From the NCBI GenBank assembly GCA_033807775.1, contig CM066318.1, forward strand, positions 83,455,379 to 83,519,378: 64,000 nucleotides of DNA, given 5' to 3'. Below are positions 1 through 10,700 of the stretch, piece by piece (within the stretch, counting starts at the first letter, position 1; every line of letters begins with the position of its first letter). Both the position numbers and the translations under genes were made by a program. This DNA is from Saussurea involucrata. Lineage: Eukaryota > Streptophyta > Magnoliopsida > Asterales > Asteraceae. The notes under the pieces are model-generated. The model did no database searches and was not told where the DNA came from. It saw nothing but the letters and a program-made list of their open reading frames with translations.

Positions 1-2348
1 TTAAGTGGCGCGGCATGTAGCGCCGGCGTCAGGGGGTTAATTGTATTTTTGGAAAAGTTAATTACCTCTTAAAGAAGTAATACGAATTGGGTCGGTCACT
101 TTTTCATTTAGACAGAGAGAAATCGAGAGAGAGAGACGTGAAGGAGAAAGAAGCAGGAGAAAGGAAAGATTTGATTTGAGGAATTTTGGTAAGGATTTTA
201 TGATTAGTATGATGATTCCTTCTATTGATTAGTATCTAAACCTAATCATCTGTTTAGAACTGTGCTGGGAAGCTTAAATTTTGGAGTGTTGAAGAATTGC
301 AAAGTGTGCAGAATTGACAGGTGAATTTATTCACTTCTCTTTAAAATTAGCCATTGAAATTGATATAGATATGTTTTATACTATGTTTGAATGCTTTGGT
401 ATGAAGTAATTGAAGAATAGTAGACTTATTAAGAAGTATTTGTGAACTGAATTTAATTAGGAAGACGATGAATAGTGCTCACGAAATGTCTACTCTGCGC
501 AAGTCACTGTAGCGCAAAGTGAGAATCTCGTTACTGTTGGTTGCGAGAAGTGAGGTATTTCGCTGCTGTTGGTTGTGCAATTCTCACACTGTTACAAAAC
601 TGATTCTTATAATTTGTCGGTAGTTGTAAGGACTTGTCTTAATCAGTAATGAGTCCAAATAGATGACTATGAGTTATGCTATGTTGATCCCCGGGCTAAA
701 TTAAAAAGAGGGGATAGTTAAGAAGTCGAGGTGTTGAGATTACTAATGTTCTGTATAACTGTATATGTGTAACATCCCAGGCCAACCGTACCAGATATTG
801 TCCGCTTTGTCCGCACACCTGGACTCACGGTTTTAAAACGCGTCCGATAGAGGAGGTATCAAGTCCCTTATAAGGCAACCTTTGTTCCCCTCCCCAACCA
901 ATGTGGGATCTTACAATCCACCCCGCTTGGGAGCCCAGCGTCCTCGCTGGCACACCAGTCCGGTTCCCGCCTCTGATACCATCTGTAACATCCCAGACCA
1001 ACCGTACCAGATATTGTTCGCTTTGTCCACACACCTGGACTCACGGTTTTAAAACGCGTCTGATAGGGGAGGTATCAAGTCCCTCTTATAAGGAAACCTT
1101 AGTTCTCCTCCCCAACCAATGTGGGATCTTACAATCCACCCCCCTCGGGAGCCCAGCGTCCTCGCTGGCACACCAGTCCGGTTCCCGGCTCTGATACCAT
1201 CTGTAACATCCCAGGCCAACCGTACCAGATATTGTCCGCTTTGTCCGCACACTTGGACTCACGGTTTTAAAACGAGTCTGATAGAGGAGGTATCAAGTCC
1301 CTTATAAGGCAACCTTTGTTCCCCTCCCCAACCAATGTGGGATCTTACAATATGTGGAATATGTTTTGAGATGTATTATATTGTATGTTAAGCACATACG
1401 GTAGTAAGAGTTATGATACTTATGTATTATGTTGCGGTCGCTAGAAATAGGCATCCGGTCATCGGGGCACCTTAGTACGGTGTAGTGGGAACCGATTACT
1501 AGCCATTGACCAAAGGGATGTAATTTCTAAGTGATGAGTGTACCTTGAATCATCGGGGGCCCCGGTTGTGCATCGCGATATAATAATCCCATTGGGGCCA
1601 TTGATTCTGAGGTAGGCAGGATGTGAAATGTGGAATAGGCAGATTTTGATTTGTAATTCCCATTTCGAATGGAAGATCAGAGATTTCCATTTTATAGGGA
1701 AGATCGGAGATTTCCCAATTATGAAAGGAAGATTAGAGATAGGCATAAAGTAATTTGTAATCTCTAATTCTGGATTAAGAATTAGGCAGGTTTTGACTTG
1801 AAATTTCTTGAATAAGAGTATTAACTTTGAATAAGGGATTATTCGTGGTAAACTCTTGGTGGTAATATGATGGCTAGATGAATTAGTCATAAGTTTGGGA
1901 GTGGGGTAGATTCCCATTGTTGGAAGGAGTTGTTGTACGGTAAGATGGGTGGAAACCAGTTTGATTTATCTGTTGATATTTTAATTGTTAATTTTAATTT
2001 GATTTGAATACTCCCACTAGGCGAAAGCCTAATGTTTCAAGTTGAATCTTCTTATCTGGTACAAGCTCCGGGAAGTAAGCAGGGATGTGAGATGAGAACT
2101 TTTGGAAAGACTCAAACTTGGAGATGACAAAGGATGTAGTTATTCTTTTGATATTTTGGGACATATGTTTAGATAACTTAGTTAATCTGATTGTGATGTT
2201 ATGATTAGATTAATAAGTTATTTGAGTAGATGTCTATTGTACATAGAAACCTTACAGTTGATCCTCTTGTTATATAAGTTTGAAGTTGTATGATCATAAC
2301 TTGTGCAATTTTTAAGGTTTTACTTAGCCCTGTTTTTAGGGTGTTACA
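1..2348 (+). mobile_element. 3' part of a long LTR inserted in Sirevirus 1 integrase
   Basis: Non-coding sequence that ends at 2348 with an LTR-like terminus (GGGTGTTACA). Directly after it the Copia integrase frame begins in mid-domain, so this block interrupts that gene. It carries a purine-rich GA tract near 115-170 and no long ORF. The left end lies outside the window, so I cannot tell a solo LTR from the end of a full element, nor check the expected 5-bp target duplication (TCAGC after 2348). A TRIM array is nested at 768-1349. The lineage is inferred only from length and terminus. Confidence 0.45.
768..1349 (-). mobile_element. Tandem TRIM: LTR-internal-LTR-internal-LTR
   Basis: Three near-identical LTRs (768-915, 984-1133, 1202-1349; 148-150 bp) alternate with two 68-bp internal domains (916-983, 1134-1201). 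Read on the minus strand each LTR starts TGTAAGATCCCACATTGG and ends GGGATGTTACA. Each internal domain starts with GATGGTATCAGAG, a primer-binding site for initiator tRNA-Met; the copy at 970-983 has one mismatch. The whole block is flanked by a perfect 5-bp duplication ATATG (763-767 and 1350-1354), so it was inserted, or matured, as a unit. This is a terminal-repeat retrotransposon in miniature with no coding capacity, dependent on proteins from other elements. Confidence 0.88.
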
Positions 2349-3214
2349 TCAGCGATTCTCACCTGCCTACTCAGTTTTGGGCAGAAGCTGTCAACACTGC
2401 TTGTTTTACGCAAAACAGGTCGCTGATAGTCAAAAGATTCAATAAAACAGCCTATGAACTTTTTCATGGGAGAAAGCCTTCAATCAGCTTTCTTCACATC
2501 TTTGGATGTCAGTGTTTCATACTGAACAACAGAGATGCCCTTGGAAAGTTTCATCCTAAGGCTGATGATGGAATCTTTCTTGGATACTCCTCAGTCTCCA
2601 AAGCCTTCAGAGTCTTCAATCGAAGAAGACAAACTGTAGAAGAAACAATTGACGTCATGTTTGACGAATCCCGTTCAGCGAACTCTAAACCGTCCGCTGA
2701 TACTGAAGAACTGAATCAATGGATGTTTTCTCATCTTGGTGATTCAGAAGATATTCCCACTCATACTCATACAGTTGAAGATGATAGTCCTACTATCATT
2801 CCAAATATGCAGAATAGTGAAGCTGAAACATCATGGGTCTCAGTTGTTCCTTTAAACACTATACCTGCTTCTGAACCCAATGTCTCAGACATTCCATCTA
2901 CTTCTCAGCAATCAGTGAATATAATGACAACTGCACCCATTCCTCTCTTAGCTAATACTCCAGAAGTTGCTGAAGCCTCATCTTCAGCTACTCCAGTTCA
3001 GGTTGAGTCAACGTCTCACGCTCCGGCTCAGCGATGGACTGTAAATCATCCAATCGATCAAATTCTTGGTGATCCAAACGCTGGTGTTCAGACTCGACGA
3101 AGTGCAGGTAATATTTGTTTATTTGTTAACTTTATTTCTCTGACTGAACCAAAGAAAGTAGATGATGCCCTCAAAGATCCAAACTGGGTCAGCGCCATGC
3201 AAGAAGAGCTGACT
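2349..3214 (+). pseudogene. Copia integrase C-terminus and linker to RT (Sirevirus 1)
   Basis: The frame resumes at 2351 with SDSHLPTQFWAEAVNTACF, the conserved stretch of Copia integrases after the catalytic core. It continues with the ELFHGRKPS and GCQCF motifs and with GIFLGYSSVSKAFRVFN, the characteristic C-terminal block. A Ser/Thr/Pro-rich linker follows at about 2700-3080. The start of the RT domain (DDALKDPNWVSAMQEEL) is cut at 3214 by the TRIM block. The frame is open across all 866 bp. The N-terminal zinc-binding region and the DDE residues are not in the window. It would integrate the element cDNA if intact; here it is broken on both sides by insertions. Confidence 0.9.
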
Positions 3215-3659
3215 TGTAACAACCCAGGCCAACCGTACCAGATATTGTCCGCTTTGTCCACACACCTGGACTCACGGTTTTAAAACGCGTCTGATAGGGG
3301 AGGTATCAAGTCCCTCTTATAAGGCAACCTTAGTTCTCCTCCCCAACCAATGTGGGATCTTACAATCCACCCCCCACGGGAGCCCAGCGTCCTCGCTGGC
3401 ACACCAGTCCGGTTCCCGGCTCTGATACCATTCTGTAACATCCCCAGTCCACCGTACACGATATTGTCCGCTTTGCGGATACCCTCTGCATAACAGCATA
3501 CCGGCACCGCTCACGGTTTTGTTCCTACCCGCACAGGCATACGCGGGACGCACCCAGACCGCACCCAGTGACAGGCAAAAGGCCTCATGCAAGGAAGGTA
3601 TCCATCCACCCTTATAAGGAGGACTTCGTTCCCCTTCCTAGCCGATGTGGGATCTCACA
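3215..3659 (-). mobile_element. TRIM copy with unequal LTRs inserted in RT
   Basis: On the minus strand: LTR 3659-3434 (226 bp), internal domain 3433-3365 with a Met-tRNA primer site, and LTR 3364-3215 (150 bp). The shorter LTR closely matches the three LTRs of the 768-1349 TRIM. The longer one shares both ends but has an expanded, divergent middle, so it is a related variant. No target duplication can be seen: 3210-3214 is TGACT, while the right side runs directly into another internal domain and a different LTR. Confidence 0.8.
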
Positions 3660-3729
3660 ATCCACCCACCTAAGTGGGATCAGCGTCCTCGCTGACACAT
3701 CGACCCGGTGACCGGCTCTGATACCAAGT
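3660..3729 (-). other. TRIM-like internal domain with primer-binding site
   Basis: Seventy bases homologous to the internal domains of the two TRIM copies, sharing the AGCGTCCTCGCTG core. Read on the minus strand it begins ACTTGGTATCAGAGCC, a primer-binding site for initiator tRNA-Met, directly after the end of the long LTR at 3730. The domain therefore sits between a 226-bp TRIM-type LTR and a different, much longer LTR. Confidence 0.75.
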
Positions 3730-5350
3730 TGTAACGTCCCAAAAATTACAAGGAATTTTAAAATTTTAAAAATAATGCCTTCCATTATAAACAAACCATA
3801 AATTAGCAAATCCCATTACAAATAAAGATAACGTCGTTAATTTGAACCGTCAAATAATATTTATGCAGCGGAAAAATTATTAAATTAAATCTCGACATTT
3901 AAAAATGAAACTCGATCAGCCTTCGCCTTGCGCTAGTGTGTACCGTCACGCTCGACTGCTACTCGCACCTGAAAACATAAGATATTGGGAAGGGGTAAGC
4001 ACGAAGCTTAGTGAATTCTACCACCTACGCAGGTAACAATCACACATATATCGCCCCTACTCGCAAGTAGGCAAACAACACCACAATTACAAGTATAATA
4101 ACATATCAAGATTTAAACATGTAATCACACACCTCGGTCCCACCGAGCCCTCGGTCCCACCGAGTACACATTATATGATGTCCATACTAGCTCAGTCCCA
4201 CCGAGCCCTCGGTCCCACCGAGTACACATTAAACGATATCCATACTAGCTCAGTCCCACCGAGCCCACATTATATGATATTCTTACTAGCTCAGTCCCAC
4301 CGAGCCCTCGGTCCCACCGAGCCCCTCAGTCCCACCGAGGTGTACACAAAACACACCATTCACATACTAAATAATTTACAACTAGCTATCACACCACAAC
4401 TAGTTCACGTAAGCATACAATAACATTCTAGAGCAAACACAACACATATGTAACTCCTAGTCTACGCAGTGAGAGAACTCACCTTAAAGCAACGCAAGTA
4501 TCCGCAACCGCAACACAAGCCGGCCAACTTCACTCACCTTTTCCCACCTAATTACGTGTTAACAAAAGTCAAAGTGAAACCCCAACCCAAAACCACGACT
4601 ACTAAATTATAAATTACATAATCCAGCTTTTACTCTAAAAACACAGGTCTGTTCGAGACCTGTTTAACCCCTTATAAACTAATAAATCCAGAAATATTAT
4701 TCCATAATCACAAAGTCCCATGTCTTAGGGTTCCAGGGACATATCGCACGCGCTCTAACGATTTTTCAACAATTTAATATGGATTTTACAAAATCAGGAC
4801 ACGAAGCTGTCATGTGCAGACCTGCTGTGAAAACAGCCATTTTACGCCTAGTTAGAGGCCGAACCAGACTTCCGCTAAAACACGAAAAGTGTGCCCGGCA
4901 CAGAATGTGAACCGTGGGCACCGGATTCGCCTCAATCCGAGCTATGACGGAAAAGTTATGGCCGTTGCAAAACAGTGACAGATTCATACTTCCACATAAA
5001 ATGACGATTTTATAAAAACGGTTTAAACGATTCGAGTTTGCAACTAGGGTTCACCCGATCAGGGTTTTAGGTTACAAGGGATGGACTCAAACGCGCACCA
5101 CCCACTGCCACCTCCGGCAGTGGTGGTCGCCGGCGGCGGCGACGATGGTTTACAACTTCGACGATAACAAGAACGGAACAACCCGACTACCCTATCCCGT
5201 CCCACACACACACCCACACACACACAGCCACACGCGCATACCCGCTGCTAACCACGCGGCGGCGCACGGCGGCGGCCACACCGCCGGCAGCCATGGCTGC
5301 GGCGGTGGTGGTGGTTCATGGCGTTTCGACAACAAGTCCAACAACAAAAC
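3730..5350 (-). repeat. 3' part of a long LTR (chromovirus-type), truncated
   Basis: On the minus strand this ends TTGTAATTTTTGGGACGTTACA at 3730, the same terminus as the long LTR ending at 37898. The two also share CCACCGAG-type repeats, a stretch on the theme GGCACCGGATTCGCC (about 4915) and G/C-rich CCGCCG sequence (5100-5300). The first roughly 450-500 bp of the LTR, by comparison with 35421-35900, is missing, so its outer end is not an LTR terminus. The junction with Copia sequence is near 5350; about a dozen RT codons are lost there. The PBS at 3714-3729 marks this as a 5' LTR. Confidence 0.7.
4130..4345. repeat. Minisatellite built on CGGTCCCACCGAG
   Basis: About nine copies of a TCGGTCCCACCGAG-like unit, some directly adjacent and some separated by 30-40 bp AT-rich spacers (CACATTATATGAT and similar). 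It is the inverted counterpart of the 50-bp minisatellite at 37275-37530 in the related LTR, with different copy number and spacing. Confidence 0.8.
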
Positions 5351-6777
5351 GAAGACCAACTGCCAAAACTGTGATAGGCACTAAATGGGTCTATCGAAAC
5401 AAGTTGGACGAACATGGAACTGTAACCCACAACAAAGCTCGTCTTGTTGCTCAGGGATACAGACAAGAGGAAGGCATAGATTATGACGAAACATTTGCTC
5501 CAGTAGCAAGACTAGAATCTATTCGTCTATTCTTAGCATACGCTGTACACAAAGACTTCAAAGTATATCAGATGGATGTTAAGTCAGCGTTTCTAAATGG
5601 AAAGCTGAATGAAGAAGTCTATGTGGAACAACCTCCAGGATTCTCAGATCCTAAGCGTCCAGGTTATGTTTATAAACTGGATAAGGCACTTTATGGCTTG
5701 AAGCAAGCTCCACGTGCATGGTATGACACGCTATCTACTTATCTCCATATTGAACAATTTGAGCGAGGTAAAATCGACAAAACTCTATTTTTCAGGAAAG
5801 TAAAAGGTCATATCATTCTTGTTCAAATATATGTTGATGACATTATATTTGGTTCTACTAACCCTGATCTTTGTACTCGTTTCGCTGATAGAATGAAAGA
5901 TGAATATAAAATGAGCATGATGGGTGAACTAACATATTTCCTTGGTCTTCAGATAAAGCAAAATGAAAAAGGAACTTTCATTAATCAAGGAAAATATGTT
6001 AAAGATATGCTGAAGAAATTCGACTTAACTCAAAGTTCAGCTATGAAAACCCCTATGGCACCACTGCTGACACTAGATAAGGATACTAAGGGTATTCCTG
6101 TTAATGCCACACTGTACCGTGGGATGATCGACTCTCTCTTGTATCTTACAGCTAGCCGACCCGATATTATGTTCGCAACCTGTTTGTGTGGACGATATCA
6201 AGCTGAACCCAAGATATCTCATATGACCGCTGTAAAGCGACTTTTTCGATACCTTAAGGGTACTGCGAATCTAGGTCTTTGGTATCCCAAAGACTCAAGG
6301 TTCGATCTAATTGCCTTTTCAAATAGTGATTTTGCAGGTTGCAAATTGGATAGGAAAAGCACCACAGGAGGCTGTCAGCTCCTGGGTGGAAAGCTGGTGA
6401 GTTGGACAAGTAAAAAGCAAAACTCAGTGTCCACCTCCACAGCTGAAGCTGAGTATGTAGCCGCTGGAAGCTGTTGTTCTCAGGTCTTGTGGATGAGAAA
6501 TCAACTACTGGACTATGACCTACAACTATCAAATATTCCAATCTATTGCGACAGCACAAGTGCCATCGCTATAGCCAACAATCCAGTGCTACACTCAAAG
6601 ATAAAACACATCGAAATCAGGTATCATTTTATCAGAGATCATGTGATGAATGGTGATATAGAACTTCACTTTATCCCAACTGATTATCAGTTAGCTGACC
6701 TGTTCACCAAACCTCTTGATGAGACAAGATTCAACTTTCTCATCAGCGAGCTTGGAATGCTGAACTTTGAAGAATAA
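5350..6777 (+). pseudogene. Copia reverse transcriptase and RNase H (Sirevirus 1)
   Basis: Copia RT-RNase H of about 475 residues. RT resumes with RPTAKTVIGTKWVYRNKLDE, followed by KARLVAQGYRQEEGIDYDETF, the QMDVKSAFLNG block with the first catalytic Asp, LYGLKQAPRAWY, and the YVDD active site at 5830-5841. RNase H follows with SDFAGCKLDRKSTTGG (about 6330), STAEAEYVA (about 6435), the CDSTSAIAIANNP block (about 6550) and HIEIRYHFIRDH (about 6610). It ends at TAA 6775-6777, the natural C-terminus. The frame is uninterrupted and all catalytic motifs are present. Only its 5' end is lost, to the 3215-5350 insertion, and upstream in-frame codons belong to the inserted LTR. Confidence 0.93.
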
Positions 6778-7049
6778 AATCTTCAGTGATTCACATTTGA
6801 TCAGCGATAGGATAAAATCGACTTGTATAACCCATTCTATCATCTTCTCTCTGAATAAACTTGATTCGCTGATATTAAGGTATGTTTTTCTCTCTGACAA
6901 TCGCATGTAAATGCAAGATTTCAAAATAAATTGCATCGCTGAATATCTCTTCCTTATCAGCGATATTTCTATTCAGTGCTTCATTTTTTTTAAAAGTGTC
7001 CCTGAGTTTTCAAAACCTCAGAGACATCCTGAATATGAAAGGACAGTTG
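6778..7049 (+). other. Non-coding spacer between pol and the post-pol ORF
   Basis: AT-rich spacer with no long frame. It contains several short copies of CAGCGAT or TCGCTGA, a word frequent across Sirevirus 1 including its LTR (for example 2351, 6801, 6868, 12221). I see no gene here. The promoter-like cluster starts at 7050. Confidence 0.5.
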
Positions 7050-7205
7050 TGACGTCATTGCATCGGATAAGCCCCGACACGTTCTTTTTCTGACACACGT
7101 TTGCACGTTTCGTTTACCGTCCAATCAAATGCAAACACGTGTCCGTGTCATGATGAAAAACTTTCCCGCTCGAGTTTTTCTCTCTCTCTAACCTCTCTAT
7201 ATAAA
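7050..7205 (+). promoter_or_regulatory. Putative internal promoter of the post-pol ORF
   Basis: A cluster laid out like a plant RNA polymerase II promoter: palindromic TGACGTCA (7050-7057, bZIP/CRE type), CCAAT (7121-7125), G-box CACGTG (7136-7141) and a TATA box TATATAAA (7198-7205). Transcription would start near 7230, about 500 bp before the ATG of the post-pol ORF. The motifs are read directly; promoter activity is inferred. Confidence 0.5.
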
Positions 7206-7333
7206 CACATTCTGGGTTTATATTTCTCTTTTACGCGAAAAACTTCTCCTCCAAGGAAAGAAAAATTACTGTTGCATTTTGTGCTTTCAAGTTTTTCAAG
7301 AACTCAAGAACTTCATCTTCTTCAACGAACCAG

Positions 7334-7727
7334 GTTAATAATTCTGTTATTTACCTGTTTCTTAAACTTGTTAATGATCTTTTCTTTGTTTTTAAAAGAT
7401 CAAACAAAAGAACATTTTTCAAATGAAATCATGTCTTTCATGATTTTATTAACACAACCTTTCATGGTTGTTCTTCAAGTTTAAACGCAAAATCTTAAAC
7501 TTGTTCTTCACACATTCGTTTTTCTAGAATCCTTATTCTCAAAAGAAACTGGAAAACAAGATTTTCATTGGGTTTGCATTTCGTTTTTCAAAAACAAGAA
7601 AAACCCTAAACTTCATTAAGACATTTTTGTCTGAATGAAATGGACAAAATTCGAACCATCTTATTGGAAAATCTTTCCACATTAAGATTATTCTTATTTG
7701 TTAATCTTTGGTTGAACTGATATACAG
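7334..7727 (+). other. Putative 5'-UTR intron before the post-pol ORF
   Basis: A consensus-like donor (ACCAG then GTTAAT at 7334) and an acceptor (TGATATACAG ending at 7727) bound a 394-bp T-rich stretch. The acceptor lies 2 bp before the ATG at 7730, in AAATGG context. The stretch includes multiple T-rich runs. Splicing is predicted from the sequence only. Confidence 0.45.
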
Positions 7728-7729
7728 AA

Positions 7730-10700
7730 ATGGCATCTTCTGACATTTCCTCTGCCAAGAACACCATCGCTGAGAACATTGCTGCTGATAATACTATTGA
7801 GGAATTGGAAATCATCAAGGCTTCTCAGGTTAAGTTCTCTCTTGAAGAACTGGATTGGACAAAGTCAAATAACCTCTATGCGCTTCTCGAGTTTCCTCCT
7901 CGAAAGAAAGTCACACATCTGGATGATGCTGTGAAATTCCTGAAAAATTGTTGTCTTTCTACAGCCTTGACCATAACACCTCCTGCACATCAGCTACTGC
8001 TATCCCAATTATGGTATTCTGCCAGACACTCTCAGCTACCATCAACCAAAGACTCCTAAAAAATAATCGACTGTATCCTCTATGATACTGATTATGGCAC
8101 AATGAAGATCACCCCAACCATTATCCGCAAAGCCCTGAGCCTTCCCATCGCAACCAAAGAAAAACCTTTTGTTCCCCTCCCTGACCACAAGAAACACTCA
8201 GATAGGGAAGCCATCAGTGCATTCTTCGATGCAATGGGCTATGTTTGGGAAACTGGGAGGGACAAGAAGCCTGAGAAGAAGCTGACCCTCATCAAGAAAT
8301 CTAAAATGCCCGGCGAGATGAATTTCATCTTCGCTCACTTAATCAGCTGCATGACTGCAAAGACCGGCTCCTCTGATCAAGCCGCTCAACCTCAGCAAGC
8401 AATGGGGTATGCTTTGCTGAAAGGTCTACATATAGACTGGCATCGATAATCTACGATGATCTGGTACTCAGAGTTGACTCCGCCGCTGACAGATCTCCAT
8501 GGGTTCCTTATGCTCGATTCATCAGCGCCGTCTTCCAAACAGGCCTGAAGGACAGCTACCCAAAAGAGGGTGACCTAAAACTCTCTCAGGTTGGCCCTAA
8601 GGTTCTCGACTTCAAACCTGTGGAAAACGAGGTACGTCTTTCTACACTTTTAACTCTTATCAAACCCACTTCTTCTACTTCTACAACTCCTTCAGCGAAC
8701 AAACCCACTGCTGATACCCAGGCTGCAACCTCCATTCCTTCTCTTAAAAGGAAACACTCTCATACCCAACTTAGTTCCAAAATAACAAAGAAAACCAAGG
8801 ACCAACCCCAACAATCTCTTGCTAAAAGCTCCTCAGCTCATCTCGAAGAGCTGAAGGCACGTTCAGTGGTACGCTCTGCCACAGTTGAACAAGCCACCCA
8901 TTCTATCCCAGCCTCAGCGTCTCTAAACGTTGAGGTTATAAAATTGGAACCTACCCAACCTCCTTCAGTCTCTCCACAGACTGAAGAAGTAATTCTCAAC
9001 GAATCCAACGCTGAACTCCGCACCCAACCAACATTCTCAACCTTCTCTCCTCCCTCTACTCAATTGGACTCTACTCCAGTTATCTCTGAAGCACCTGTCA
9101 TTCCTCCAGAAGCTAAAGCTGATACTCTTCAAGGAATGATGGATGTAGGACCTGCAGAGCTGACCATGCGTACACCCACTCTCACTGACGACATGGAACT
9201 TTTCTCAGGACACCGAGATTTTGATGAATTCACCAATCCTCCTGCAGGTATACACCAACCCCTATACACTGTAACTGAACCCCAAACTTCTGAGCTTTCC
9301 TCTGTTCACAAGTTCTTATATGTTACATGTCCTAATTTGGGAGACATCAACACCTCTCTAAAGACAATAGAGACGAAGCTGACAGGTCTCACCACTACTC
9401 TTTCCAACAACTCTTCGGCTGTAACAAACGCTGGAGAGAATCTTACAAAGCTGACAACAGTGGTGGAAAAGAATGCCTCCAAAGCTGACTTGGAGAAGGT
9501 TGATAAAACTCTCAGCAACTTTGCCAAAGTTCTCGCTGACATCTACACAGACTACCTCTCCATCAAAACATCTGTTCACACCATGTCCAGCGAAGTCACA
9601 ACGCTGAAGACATCGGTTGGAAAATTCGAAAGAGTTATGTCTGCTGTAAAGACCGACGTGAGTTCCTTGAAGACGGACGTCAGTTCCTTAAAAACTGACG
9701 TTAGTTCTGTAAATCCTGCACAACATGACCGTCCCTGCTCCTGCACCTGAGCATTTTACTACGGCGGATCGTGCTGAACTCGTGAAGATCAATCCTGCTA
9801 TTTTTGGTCTAGAAAATAGATTAACAGCGATTGAAATTTGTGTGGGGATCCCTGGCCAAGAAGACAGGGACCCAAAACCAGCTGCTGAGTCATCACATTC
9901 CTCCCCCACTCATCATGAGGAAGGGGGGGAGAAGAGCGCTGAAGACCTTCCCCATGATGAATCTATCCGGGGGGAGAAGACTGAAGACCTTACCCTTGTT
10001 GAAGAGGGTGAGAAGACAATTGAAGTAGCCTCTGGACCTCAGGGAGATGAAAACCCTGAGGGAACTGAGAAGCTTACCTCTGTATCTGAGGGGGAGCAAC
10101 TCGAAGAAGAAGCTGAAGAATCTGAGTCTGAAGCTGAAGATGAAGAAGCCATCGACTTATCTGATGGTGAACCATCCTCTTCTCCAAAGAATGATGATGA
10201 TGAAGATGATGATGATGACGAATCTTTTATCGTCAAGCCTTCTCAGAGGTCTAAAGTTCTTAAAGGGATCTTGATAAACGAACCTTCAGGGGAGCAGACC
10301 AGATCAAAGCCTTCAGCGTCTGAAGCTGACAAGGGCAAAGGAAAAAGTGTCGCTGAAGACGATGACAATCTGATGATCTCGCTTCCAAAGCCAGTTTGTC
10401 AGGTACACTAAATCTTCCTTGCTCTCATCCCTCCTATCTATACACATTATCAGCTCTACTCTCCACAAAACCTATATACACAACCACATTCTTTATCTAT
10501 CCCTATTCTACCCAAGTTCTTACTCGAACGATCGCTGTGTTTCAGCTAGTCCTCTCCCCTGTTTGAGGATATCGCTAAAGTTCCTACAGCTGCGACTTCA
10601 CCAACAATAATCCCAGCTCCCAAAGCTGAAGAAATAATCCCGGTCTTGGATTTCATCTCTGAGACTGATGAACCTGAAGAACATATGCTCTCTCACAAAA

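Noticed and set aside
768..1349. Short ORFs on both strands inside the TRIM LTRs
   Set aside because: They are frames through repeated non-coding LTR and primer-site sequence; the same peptides recur in every copy and match no domain.
768..3659. TRIMs as Cassandra elements carrying 5S rRNA promoters
   Set aside because: I see no 5S A-box or C-box words in the LTRs; only the Met-tRNA primer site and TRIM layout are shared.
5145..5384. His-rich ORF at 5145-5384
   Set aside because: It spans ACAC/CCGCCG-rich LTR sequence on the antisense side of the truncated long LTR and crosses into Copia RT in the wrong frame.
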